DNA from: JAVBSX01 sp051660685
Lineage (GTDB): Bacteria; Planctomycetota; Planctomycetia; Pirellulales; Thermoguttaceae
Direction of reading: 5' to 3'
NCBI GenBank assembly: GCA_051660685.1
Contig: JBOFQB010000106.1
Location: 1-24,502, forward strand
DNA length: 24,502 nt
Of this stretch, positions 15,329 through 22,667 are shown piece after piece. Both the position numbers and the translations under genes were made by a program. A model generated the notes under the pieces. That model had not been told where the DNA came from. It did no database searches and saw only the letters and a list, made by a program, of their open reading frames with translations. Within the stretch, counting starts at the first letter, position 1; each line of letters opens with the position of its first letter.

Positions 15329-16444
15329 ATGGACCCTTTAACAATCGGTTTTCTTGGCGGGGTACTCCTCGTCCTGCTCATTGTGTCCATTGTCGTCGTC
15401 GTTTTACGAAAACAGCAGGAATCGGGAATTGATCCGGCTGTTCTGGAGACGTTTCGGTCTCGAATTCGTGCATGGTGGTTGCTTTTCGGCTCGCTCGTTG
15501 GAGCTTTTCTCATTGGTCATACAGCAACCATTATTTTGTTCGGCCTGATCGCTTTTTGGGCGTTGCGAGAATATATCACTTTGACGCCGACCCGACCGGC
15601 CGATCACCCGACGTTGGTTTGGGTTTTCTTTCTCTGTACCCCCTTACAGTTCGCGTTGGTCGGTCTGGACCCCATTTGGTTTCGGACGGTTTTCGGCGTT
15701 GAACCGTATCTCGTCTACTCCATTCTCATTCCGGCCTATGTCCTCTTGATTCTCCCGGCCCTGATTGCAATGTCAGGAGATTCCAAAGGTTTTCTCGAAC
15801 GAATCGCCAAAATTCAGGTCGGTCTTCTCATCTGCGTCTATAGTCTTAGTTTTGCGCCCGCTTTGCTCACAATGGAACTCTCAGAAACCGTTGGTCCAAC
15901 GGTTTTAAGCCAAGAAACAGCGGGCGGAACAATACCGGGGGGGGTTGAGGAAGAAATCGTCTCTCAACTTCGATTGGAAAAGGGAATCAACCCGGACGGT
16001 TCAACCGTCCAGTTGCAATCCCCGCGACCGACATTGCAAAACGGCAATCTTCGCCTGTTGTTTTTCTTCGTCCTGCTCGTCCAACTCAGCGACGTTTGCC
16101 AATATCTTTGGGCCCAAATCCGTTTTCGACATGTTATTGCCCCGACAATCAACTCAACTCGAACTTGGGAAGGGGTTTTGGGAGGGGCTGCAACAACAAC
16201 CTTGCTCGGAATTTCATTATGGTGGTTCACCCCCCTATTATGGTGGGGCGCAGGAATAACAGCATTCGTCGTCTCTTTTATGGGTTTGGCGGGAAGTATG
16301 ACAATGTCGGCAATTAAACGGGATCGGGGTGTTGAGGATTACGGAACCTTGATTGAGGGGCATAATGGTGTTTTGGACCGAATCGATTCGCTCTGTTTTG
16401 CTGCACCTGCTTTTTATCATTTGGTCTGGATTTTGACACGCTGA
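15329..16444 (+). CDS. cdsA: Phosphatidate cytidylyltransferase (CDP-diglyceride synthase family)
   Basis: Integral membrane enzyme that makes CDP-diacylglycerol from phosphatidate and CTP, the branch point to all phospholipids. The 371 residues have about eight hydrophobic spans. LVQLSDVCQYLWAQ (250-263) and APTINSTRTWEGVLGG (271-286) are typical of the YnbB-like branch. The C-terminal family signature spans 327-353, from SAIKRDRGVEDYG to EGHNGVLDRIDS. Compared with the consensus, KD of the signature is ED and PGHGG is EGHNG, while SxxKR and LDRxDS are kept. An unusual hydrophilic loop (about 185-238) separates the spans. There is no clear Shine-Dalgarno site; an extended -10 and repeat R5 lie upstream. 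The substrate could be another phosphatidate-like lipid. Confidence 0.85.
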   Translation: MDPLTIGFLGGVLLVLLIVSIVVVVLRKQQESGIDPAVLETFRSRIRAWWLLFGSLVGAFLIGHTATIILFGLIAFWALREYITLTPTRPADHPTLVWVFFLCTPLQFALVGLDPIWFRTVFGVEPYLVYSILIPAYVLLILPALIAMSGDSKGFLERIAKIQVGLLICVYSLSFAPALLTMELSETVGPTVLSQETAGGTIPGGVEEEIVSQLRLEKGINPDGSTVQLQSPRPTLQNGNLRLLFFFVLLVQLSDVCQYLWAQIRFRHVIAPTINSTRTWEGVLGGAATTTLLGISLWWFTPLLWWGAGITAFVVSFMGLAGSMTMSAIKRDRGVEDYGTLIEGHNGVLDRIDSLCFAAPAFYHLVWILTR

Positions 16445-16463
16445 TTCACGCGAACATTTTTTG

Positions 16464-16472
16464 TGGTATACT
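16464..16472 (+). promoter_or_regulatory. Extended -10 promoter before the AAA ATPase gene
   Basis: TGGTATACT, with the same extended -10 layout (TGn TATACT) as before the cdsA-type gene. A -35 is not clear; TTGACA at 16433-16438 is 28 bases away, too far to pair. Confidence 0.3.
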
Positions 16473-16511
16473 TGGGCTGTGTGTCCTGATTTCCTCTTGT
16501 TTCATAATGTT

Positions 16512-17756
16512 ATGCCGCTTCTCGAAGGGTTTTGGATAAAAAATTATCGCTCGCTGCGACAAATCGCGGTCGGTTCCTGTTTCCCCCAATTCGTTTATAT
16601 GGGCGAAGAGGAACGTATGGACACTTATGAACTCTCGCCGATTACGCTTTTTGTTGGAAACAATGGAACAGGTAAGAGCACCCTTTTGGATGCTTTTTCG
16701 TTTGTTGGGGATTGTTTGAAAACGGATGTCGTTTACGCCTGTCAAAAAAGAGGCGGTTTTTCGGCCCTTTACTCCCATGATTCGAAAGGGCCGATTTCGT
16801 TTGGTTTCAACTTCCGATTGACCCCAAATGCCCGGGTTCTCACTTACATCGTCAACATTGATTGTAAACCGGGTGATTCACCTTATGTCGAGACCGAACT
16901 TCTCGCTTATCGAGAAGGAGATGTTAACACCTCTCCCTTGCCGATTCTTTTTTTGCAGAACGGAGAAAAAATTGTCCGGCATTTTTTAACGGCGAGTCAG
17001 CTCAACGATGATGCAACTCGTGTACAGCGGTTGGACAAACGACATTTGGCGACACCGATTCTTGCGAACATACAAAAGTATCCTGTGATTGCAAAAGTCC
17101 GACAATTCTTTGAATCCGACAGTATTTGGGGATCGGCTGCTGAGAATCAACTCGCGTTGGGACGTAAAGTGTCTTCCCGAATGACGCCCGGACCAAGAGG
17201 TCATAACATCGGCACTTTGATTGCGTATTTACGTCGCACCTATCCCGAAGATTTTACCAGAATGTTATCCCGGGTTGCAACCAAACTTCCCAAAGTTGAA
17301 TCGCTTGCAATTGAAGAATTTGAAGGTATCTCTGGTCAATTGACCGTTAAAATGCAGTATCAGCCGACCGTTCATGCGGCTTCTGAAATGTCCGAGGGAC
17401 TGCTCAAGTTAATGTTGTACCTTCTTTTGCTGGAAGAACCCTCACCCCCTTTTTGGACAGTGATTGACGAACCGGATAGTAGTCTGGACCCGGTATTGAT
17501 CTGGGTTTTGGCGCGGGAACTGGCGGATTCGGCCAAATTATTGGGGGAACAGCAGTTTTTCATTGGAACGCTTTCTCCGAAATTGGCCGATTGGTCCTCT
17601 TCCCGGGATGTTTGGATTCTTGAACGGGAAGGGACGGGTTTCACCCAAGTTCAACGGGGGATAGATTCTCTGGTGTTTGAAAACAACAGCACCCCGAGTG
17701 ATTTATGGTATAGCGAATATGCAGCACCAACTTGGCAGGAACTGGTTGAGGGGTAA
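16512..17756 (+). CDS. Solitary AAA (SMC/RecF-like, AAA_21 type) ATPase
   Basis: 414-residue ATP-binding protein of the ABC/SMC-like AAA_15/AAA_21 group. Walker A is VGNNGTGKSTLLDAF (Lys55, Ser56). The ABC-like signature is SEMSEGLLKLMLYLLL (Ser294-Gly296). Walker B is FWTVIDEPDSSLDP (Asp319, Glu320), followed by a D-loop. The later strand FFIGTLSPKLADW takes the place of the usual (T/S)xHSPxLxD, with Leu where many relatives have His. The middle region (60-285) is a family-specific insertion without coiled coil. ATG 16512 is chosen over the in-frame TTG 16461 because the domain begins at once (PLLEGFWIKNYRSL). No nuclease or toxin gene is adjacent, so a defence role is not supported; the function is unknown. 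Confidence 0.8.
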   Translation: MPLLEGFWIKNYRSLRQIAVGSCFPQFVYMGEEERMDTYELSPITLFVGNNGTGKSTLLDAFSFVGDCLKTDVVYACQKRGGFSALYSHDSKGPISFGFNFRLTPNARVLTYIVNIDCKPGDSPYVETELLAYREGDVNTSPLPILFLQNGEKIVRHFLTASQLNDDATRVQRLDKRHLATPILANIQKYPVIAKVRQFFESDSIWGSAAENQLALGRKVSSRMTPGPRGHNIGTLIAYLRRTYPEDFTRMLSRVATKLPKVESLAIEEFEGISGQLTVKMQYQPTVHAASEMSEGLLKLMLYLLLLEEPSPPFWTVIDEPDSSLDPVLIWVLARELADSAKLLGEQQFFIGTLSPKLADWSSSRDVWILEREGTGFTQVQRGIDSLVFENNSTPSDLWYSEYAAPTWQELVEG

Positions 17757-18000
17757 ACGGCAAAGAGGATAAAGCAACAGAAGACAAACGGGATTGCGCG
17801 ATTTGCCCGATCTTTTTGATTGGCGTTTGAAGATCGCCAAGAAATAAAAAATGGAAACTGCAACCGTCGAGGGAAAAGGGGCAGGATTCACGACGACAGA
17901 AAGCAGTTTCCAAGCTCGCTAGTTCTCAATAATGAAAGCACCCCTCACTTTCAATACACGGATTCTACCTGATGAGCTGGATAAAACAAGGGGGCACACG

Positions 18001-18027
18001 AAAAAAATAGAGGAAATTTCCTCTATT
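18001..18027 (-). terminator. Terminator of the YqaA-like gene
   Basis: The 22-base perfect palindrome aatagaggaaatttcctctatt spans 18006-18027. On the minus strand it is followed by seven Ts (complement of the A-run 18001-18007), the layout of an intrinsic terminator, 155 bases after the stop. On the plus strand it is followed by gtctttt and may also stop transcripts of the ATPase gene. Confidence 0.6.
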
Positions 18028-18094
18028 GTCTTTTCGCTTCTTTTCAGGACTTTTTGACCTCACCTCTTGGTCAACTTGTGTAGTCCCGTTTGCG

Positions 18095-18124
18095 ACCTAC
18101 CTTCTACCTCCTATCTTCTCTCCA
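18095..18124 (+). repeat. Pyrimidine-rich tract T5
   Basis: gacctaccttctacctcctatcttctctcc; the second half nearly repeats the end of tract T1 (ctacctcctaccttctctct). Unlike the other tracts it does not precede a gene start in the window, so it may be a displaced or relic copy. Confidence 0.45.
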
Positions 18125-18181
18125 ACAAACACGCAGAATGTTGAAACGACATATTTAGGTTGACAAGACACCAGTGTTCTA

Positions 18182-18817
18182 TTAGATCAATACTTTGATG
18201 ACGAAGAAACCGCCGATTAGGAGGACGACGAAGAGGAGACTGACGACTTCAAAGTATTTTTCGATCCAATCTCTGATTTTGGCCCCGAAAAACCAGAGTA
18301 GGGTTGCAACGAGGAAGAAACGGAGTCCGCGACCAACGATTGAGGCGAGAATCAGGCCCCAAAGTGACATGCTGCAAACTCCTGCCGTTATGGTGAACAA
18401 TTTATAAGGAATCGGCGTAAATGCCGCAATGAGAATCGCCCAAAACCCATATTGGTCATACCAATTCTTAACCAGATCGAATTGTTGTTCGCTAAAAATG
18501 TACGCGAAAAAAAACGGGTTGACTGTTGCCCAAACGGCATATCCGATATAATATCCAAGCACAGCTCCACAAACCGACGCAATCAGGCTGACTGTTGCGT
18601 AGAAGAAAGAGCGTCTTGGTTTTGACGCGGACAGTGCAATTTGGAGTACGTCGGGGGGAATCGGAAAAAACGAACTTTCCGTAAACGAAAGAACGGCAAG
18701 GGCGGGAGTTCCGTAAGGGGTTTCAGCCCAAGAAAGCACCCAATTGTATAAGCGACGCATAAAACCTGGTTTTTTGCCCGGCTGATTGTTGGTCGTCTGA
18801 GCTGTTTGCATGTCCAT
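18182..18817 (-). CDS. YqaA/DedA-family (VTT domain) inner-membrane protein
   Basis: 211-residue multispan protein of the SNARE-associated/VTT group. Relatives in the DedA superfamily include flippases of undecaprenyl phosphate and phospholipids, but YqaA-like members have no proven substrate. Typical marks are WAETPYGTPALAVLSFTESS (30-49), FFPIPPDV (50-57), AAFTPIPYKLFTITAG (131-146, the re-entrant loop with Pro) and GRGLRFF (162-168). Five to six hydrophobic segments are visible. The frame continues upstream to an ATG at 18916, but that extension (FPNPDPLIPILTT) is the translation of a pyrimidine tract (18824-18892). ATG 18817 gives the usual family length. It is transcribed divergently from the CtpA-type gene and ended by the hairpin at 18001-18027. 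Confidence 0.85.
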   Translation of the reverse strand: MDMQTAQTTNNQPGKKPGFMRRLYNWVLSWAETPYGTPALAVLSFTESSFFPIPPDVLQIALSASKPRRSFFYATVSLIASVCGAVLGYYIGYAVWATVNPFFFAYIFSEQQFDLVKNWYDQYGFWAILIAAFTPIPYKLFTITAGVCSMSLWGLILASIVGRGLRFFLVATLLWFFGAKIRDWIEKYFEVVSLLFVVLLIGGFFVIKVLI

Positions 18818-18823
18818 TGTCGT

Positions 18824-18892
18824 TAGAATAGGGATTAGGGGATCGGGATTGGGGAATAGGGCGAAGAATCGAGAATAGAGAAGGGAGAATTG
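18824..18892 (-). repeat. Pyrimidine-rich tract T2 directly upstream of the YqaA-like gene
   Basis: On the minus strand the 70 bases before ATG 18817 are C/T-rich, with ccctattccccaatcccgat and ccctaatccctatt units like those of tract T1. No purine-rich ribosome site can be placed there. Confidence 0.55.
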
Positions 18893-18967
18893 GACCAAAC
18901 AAGGTAGGCGTTGCATATAAGTGAAGAAACCGGTTAACTCGCGAGATGCCGTTATCTTCCCATTTCC

Positions 18968-18994
18968 CCCTTTTCTTTTCCTTCTACCTCCCTA
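18968..18994 (+). repeat. Pyrimidine-rich tract T3 before hairpin R3
   Basis: ccccttttcttttccttctacctccctag-like run, ending just before repeat R3; the order is tract, hairpin, gene start. It shares ttctacctcc with tract T5. Confidence 0.45.
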
Positions 18995-18995
18995 G

Positions 18996-19048
18996 AGTCC
19001 GGCTTACGCCGGGCTAAATACGCGCGACACGTTATATCGCGGCGAAAC
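18996..19048 (+). repeat. Dispersed hairpin repeat, two-hairpin copy R3
   Basis: First hairpin agtccggc-ttac-gccgggct (18996-19015), 8 bp with one G.U pair. The second is gcgacac-gtt-atatcgc with the trailing gcggcgaaac. The first hairpin and the linker (ccgggctNaNtacgcgcg) recur in copy R2, so the full unit is about 53 bases. It reads in the sense of the CtpA-type gene, 31 bases before ATG 19080. Confidence 0.65.
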
Positions 19049-19079
19049 ATCATAGCGTTCACTTTCAACCCCAACCTTT

Positions 19080-20747
19080 ATGTCGTCAGGAAACTTGCGG
19101 ATCATTGTACTCTTGGGACTCCTTTGTGTCTACTGTTGTTCGTTGACGACTTACAGAGACCGGGTCTTGCTGTATACAATGCGACAAGTTGAGGGAACCG
19201 CACTTGCCGAACCGAGTGATTCGATCCTGTTTGAAGGGGCAATGTCCGGCATGATTCGAAAAATGCGGGAAGAATCGGGTGATGTCTATTCCGAGTATAT
19301 CCCTTTTCAAGAGGAAAAAGAGCACCTCGAACAGTTGGATGCTCGAATCGAGGGGATCGGGGTCCGTTTACAGGCCCTTGCCGATTCCGGCCAATTCAAG
19401 GTTCTCTTTCCAATCCCCGCATCTCCCGCTTTTCGGGCTGGAATCAAGCCGAATGACCGAATCATCAAAGTCGACGGAAAAGAGGTCGCCAATTGGACGC
19501 TTGAAGAACTGTCCAACAACATCAAAGGTCCGGCGGGGACCCAAGTTGTCCTGAACGTTCTGCATCCCGGGGAAAGTGAACCGCTTGACATTGCAATTGT
19601 CCGTTCTATGGTCCAACAACGGACCGTTTACGGTTTTTCGCTGATTGACCCGGGAAAATTTTCGCTCACTTTGCCGAATCAGCCCGACATCGGTTATCTC
19701 TACATTGCTTCGTTCAATTCGCAAACGGCGGACGAACTGAAACATTTGCTAACATCATTTATTGGAAGCAGCCCGAACAAAGGTCGGGAGAAAAAGTTGA
19801 TTCTTGATCTTCGCGGGGACCCGGGGGGATACCTCGATGCTGCTGTTGATGTCTGCAATTTTTTTCTTAACAATTCCGGCAAATACAAGAACATTGTGAC
19901 GGTCCGTTCTCGGGCCGGTTCTGTCCCTTATTCCGCAACCAATGATGTCTTTTATGAGGGCAAACTGGTTGTTTTGATTGACGGGGGAAGTGCAAGTGCA
20001 GCGGAAATTGTTGCAGCTGCATTGCAGGATTTTGGCCGGGCTCTCATTCTCGGAGAGAGGTCTTACGGTAAAGGAACGGTCCAAAAACTGTTTGAACTGC
20101 CGTTTCAAACGGGCATCTTAAAGCTGACAGAAGCGAGTTATTGGCGACCAAACGGGCAGAACATTAACAGGGTTCGGTTTTTGCCGGAATCGAAAACAGG
20201 AAAGCGGCAAGAGTTGTCGAAAGAAACGGACGATTGGGGGGTCAGGCCGAATGAGGGTTGTACCGTTGAGATGTCCAAACGACAACGGTTGTTGACGCTT
20301 GGTTTGCGTGAATACCGTTCCAATGTTCTCGAATCAGAACTGGAACCCCTTTTGTTGGATTATGTTCATCAATTTGTGACCGACCCGGAAAAAGTGCCGA
20401 TTTTGACAGATGATGATTTCGACGAGAAAGAGTTGTCTGAAAACAAAGGGGAAGAGGATACGGAATCCGGGATCAATCAGGAGGGGCGAGAGGAGGAGGA
20501 CAAACCGTCCTCAAATCCAACTGTTCAACAGGAAGACGAACAAAGTCAAACGGAGCCGCAATCCGAGCAACCGATTGTCAATGAACCGGGTCCGTCCGAC
20601 TTGCCGAAAGAACCGGCCAAACCAACTGAATCGACTGAACCGACGGAATCAACGGAATCGACCAAACCGAAAGAACAGTTTCAACCGCAAGGAACTGTCC
20701 CTTATTACGACCCGGTTCTCGATGAAGCAATCAAGCTCTTGGACTAG
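19080..20747 (+). CDS. CtpA-type carboxy-terminal processing protease, S41A
   Basis: 555-residue exported serine protease of the CtpA/CtpB class. It has an N-terminal anchor or signal (about 7-24, RIIVLLGLLCVYCC), a PDZ domain (about 88-162, with GIKPNDRIIKVDGKEV) and the S41 core (200-400). The catalytic residues are Ser306 in DGGSASAAEIV and Lys331 in GERSYGKGTVQ, exactly 25 apart as in characterised enzymes, with Asp317 at the supporting position (AALQDFGR). LILDLRGDPGGYLD (240-253) is the family core strand. A tail from about 445 is rich in Glu, Pro and Thr (TESTEPTESTEST) and probably disordered. There is no Shine-Dalgarno site; R3 is just upstream. The stop codon TAG is part of the CTAG flanking the palindrome at 20748-20849. 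It is a second, distinct S41 protease besides the one at 301-2547. Confidence 0.9.
   Translation: MSSGNLRIIVLLGLLCVYCCSLTTYRDRVLLYTMRQVEGTALAEPSDSILFEGAMSGMIRKMREESGDVYSEYIPFQEEKEHLEQLDARIEGIGVRLQALADSGQFKVLFPIPASPAFRAGIKPNDRIIKVDGKEVANWTLEELSNNIKGPAGTQVVLNVLHPGESEPLDIAIVRSMVQQRTVYGFSLIDPGKFSLTLPNQPDIGYLYIASFNSQTADELKHLLTSFIGSSPNKGREKKLILDLRGDPGGYLDAAVDVCNFFLNNSGKYKNIVTVRSRAGSVPYSATNDVFYEGKLVVLIDGGSASAAEIVAAALQDFGRALILGERSYGKGTVQKLFELPFQTGILKLTEASYWRPNGQNINRVRFLPESKTGKRQELSKETDDWGVRPNEGCTVEMSKRQRLLTLGLREYRSNVLESELEPLLLDYVHQFVTDPEKVPILTDDDFDEKELSENKGEEDTESGINQEGREEEDKPSSNPTVQQEDEQSQTEPQSEQPIVNEPGPSDLPKEPAKPTESTEPTESTESTKPKEQFQPQGTVPYYDPVLDEAIKLLD
20625..20660 (+). repeat. Four 9-base tandem units in the protease tail
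   Basis: act-gaa-tcg, act-gaa-ccg, acg-gaa-tca and acg-gaa-tcg code for TES-TEP-TES-TES. A small in-frame minisatellite in the disordered tail, likely of variable length between strains. Confidence 0.7.
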
Positions 20748-20853
20748 GACTTCGTCAACATAAACTGGGGGATACAGATACTAAAAATTCAGAAGACCAT
20801 CTTCTGACTTTTCGGTATCTGCATCACAATTTTTAATGTTGACAAAGCACTAG
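20744..20853. mobile_element. MITE-like 102-base palindrome flanked by CTAG
   Basis: The segment 20748-20849 folds on itself over its full length. gacttcgtcaacat pairs with the complement of atgttgacaaagca, gatacagatac (20771-20781) pairs with gtatctgcatc (20815-20825, one mismatch), and tcagaaga/tcttctga surround the centre. CTAG occurs directly on both sides (20744-20747 and 20850-20853), as a 4-base target duplication would. No transposase is inside. It lies between convergent genes and can act as a terminator for both. Confidence 0.55.
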
Positions 20854-20883
20854 GCTGCCTTTTCCGCCGACTCTTGCCTTGTC

Positions 20884-22536
20884 TTATTCAATTCCCAAAC
20901 GTTTTTGCATCTCTTCAAGCGGAACCTGTTTCGTTTCCGGCATAAGTCCGAGAACCCAAAGAAGTTGCAGGACCATCATTCCGGCAAAAAACAGGAAAAT
21001 GATTGCCGGACCAAACAGCGCGAGCATGGGGGGAAACAGTTGGGAGATGATTGCGCAGAGAATCCAATGCACAAAGGAACCGAGTGCTTGACCTTGCGCC
21101 CTAATTCGGTTCGGGAAGATTTCGCCAATAAAAACCCAAATACAGGCTCCTTGTCCAAATGCGTGAGATGCAATAAAGAGCATGAGACCGCCTAAAACAA
21201 TGAGTACCCCCGTCATTGGAACAATACCACTTTCGAAAGTGGTGTTGGGTCGGACCGCGCTCTGTTCTTCCGATTTAAAGATGTTGGTTTCTACATGTTC
21301 GGGATTGACCGACCGTTTCTCAGCCCATTTTTTTGCAGCTGCATTTGCCGCAAGAATCGCTGTATCCAACTGTTCTTTCGCCGTTTCCCATTCTTTCTGC
21401 CGAAATGCCTTATCACTTTCTGACGCTGTTTCATACGCCGTTTGAGCTTCAACAACCATTTGTTGGGCTTCTTCCCTTGCAATGTTTCTGATCGACAAAT
21501 TGAACTCGGTTCCGTACAGAATAAAAGCTCCAGCAACCGTACTCAGACTGAGAATGTAACCGAGTGAACCGAAGAGCATCAACTTTTTGCGTCCAAAACT
21601 GTCAATCACAAACATTGCGGCAATTGTGAAGAGGAGATTGGTCAATCCGATAATGACGGGAAAGAACATGGACATTGATTTGCTTGCTCCTGCTAAGGAG
21701 AAGACTTTGGGAGCATAATACAGGATTGCATTGATGCCGGACAATTGGTTGAACGCCGCCATACAAATTGCGAGGAAAATGGGAAAACGGTATCTCCAAC
21801 AGAAAAACCGTTCCAAACCTTTTTGCTGTTCTTCACGAATTGCCTCTTCAATGACATCCAGTTCATGTTGCAATTCCGATTGAGGTGTTCCAAGAGCAAG
21901 GAGAATGTTTTTCGCCTTTTCCGTCCGACCTTTTGTCAACAACCAACGTGGACTTTCAGGGTTCAGGAACAACAACAGGAAGAACGCAAGAGCGGGAATT
22001 GCTTCAACGCCAAACATGAGTCTCCATTCCGAACCGATCCAACTCGAACCGGGCGCAAAACCGTTTGCAATGATGTAGTTCGAGAAAAAGGCAAGGAGAA
22101 TACCGAAAACGATGTTAAATTGGGTGATTGCGACGAGGACTCCGCGAGTTTTCGGGGGGGATATTTCGGCGGTATAGAGGGGTGAGACGACGGAGGAACC
22201 GCCGACTGCGATTCCGCCCAGAAAACGAAAGAACAGGAACGAGGACCAATCCCAGGGAAAAGCACTTCCAACAGCGGAGATGAAATAGAGGATTGCAAGG
22301 ACGATCAACGTCGGTTTCCGTCCGAACCGATTGGACGGAAATTGGATGATTCCTGCTCCCAGAATCGTTCCAAGCAGGGCAATTGCGACGGTGAAGCCGA
22401 GATACCAATCGGACAGTTGAAAGACCTCTTTGAGCGACTCGACGGTCCCGGAAATAACAGCCGTATCAAAGCCGAAGAGGAGACCGCCAAGTGCGGCGAT
22501 AATGGAACTCCGAATAACGAGAGAGGATGTACGCAT
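20884..22536 (-). CDS. MFS sugar-porter transporter with a periplasmic coiled-coil insert
   Basis: 550-residue, 12-span sugar:H+ symporter or facilitator of the XylE/GalP/GLUT family. Diagnostic motifs are GGLLFGFDTAVISG (17-30), NRFGRKP (69-75), RFLGGIAVGG (104-113), PESPRWLL (193-200), FNQLSGINAILYYAPKVF (262-279, sugar-binding helix 7), DSFGRKKL (312-319), GEIFPNRIRAQG (471-482) and PETKQVPLEEM (533-543). It is longer than usual because residues about 343-437, between spans 9 and 10, form a charged helical segment (AREEAQQMVVEAQTAYETAS and on) in the expected outer loop; the family normally has only a short loop there. The substrate is unknown. The efflux adaptor gene lies 131 bases upstream on the same strand. 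It ends 31 bases from the MITE-like palindrome. Confidence 0.9.
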   Translation of the reverse strand: MRTSSLVIRSSIIAALGGLLFGFDTAVISGTVESLKEVFQLSDWYLGFTVAIALLGTILGAGIIQFPSNRFGRKPTLIVLAILYFISAVGSAFPWDWSSFLFFRFLGGIAVGGSSVVSPLYTAEISPPKTRGVLVAITQFNIVFGILLAFFSNYIIANGFAPGSSWIGSEWRLMFGVEAIPALAFFLLLFLNPESPRWLLTKGRTEKAKNILLALGTPQSELQHELDVIEEAIREEQQKGLERFFCWRYRFPIFLAICMAAFNQLSGINAILYYAPKVFSLAGASKSMSMFFPVIIGLTNLLFTIAAMFVIDSFGRKKLMLFGSLGYILSLSTVAGAFILYGTEFNLSIRNIAREEAQQMVVEAQTAYETASESDKAFRQKEWETAKEQLDTAILAANAAAKKWAEKRSVNPEHVETNIFKSEEQSAVRPNTTFESGIVPMTGVLIVLGGLMLFIASHAFGQGACIWVFIGEIFPNRIRAQGQALGSFVHWILCAIISQLFPPMLALFGPAIIFLFFAGMMVLQLLWVLGLMPETKQVPLEEMQKRLGIE

Positions 22537-22667
22537 TTGGGGGAAAGGGGATTTTAGAGACTGTAGTATGAAAGTAAGTGTCCTAACGGCGTTTGAGGAG
22601 CAGTTGCGGCATATTCAGCACGTTTAGCAGTCTCAGCCGTTTCAAATATCGTCCTTCTAGGGTCTCG

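Larger units (their letters stand above)
17757..18181. other. 425-base intergenic region with two hairpins and a pyrimidine tract
   Basis: Between the ends of the AAA ATPase (+) and the YqaA-like gene (-). It holds a 10-bp stem, tggaaactgc (17852-17861) with gcagtttcca (17903-17912), and an inner cgtcg/cgacg pair (17865-17869 with 17891-17895). It also has the perfect palindrome at 18006-18027 and a tract at 18095-18124 like the other pyrimidine tracts. No convincing gene is seen on either strand; the short frames lack starts with ribosome sites and family motifs. The first hairpin could be a small RNA or part of a long terminator. Confidence 0.5.

Noticed and set aside
16433..16472. TTGACA (16433) and TATACT (16467) as one promoter
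   Set aside because: The spacer would be 28 bases; only the extended -10 is kept.
16512..17756. OLD/retron/Gabija-type defence ATPase
   Set aside because: It has no TOPRIM or nuclease domain and no adjacent helicase, toxin or reverse transcriptase.
18818..18916. N-terminal extension of the YqaA-like protein from ATG 18916
   Set aside because: The extra 33 residues are the translation of a pyrimidine tract (Pro/Leu/Phe-rich), and the family usually starts shortly before the RRLYNWVLSWAETPYG-type segment.
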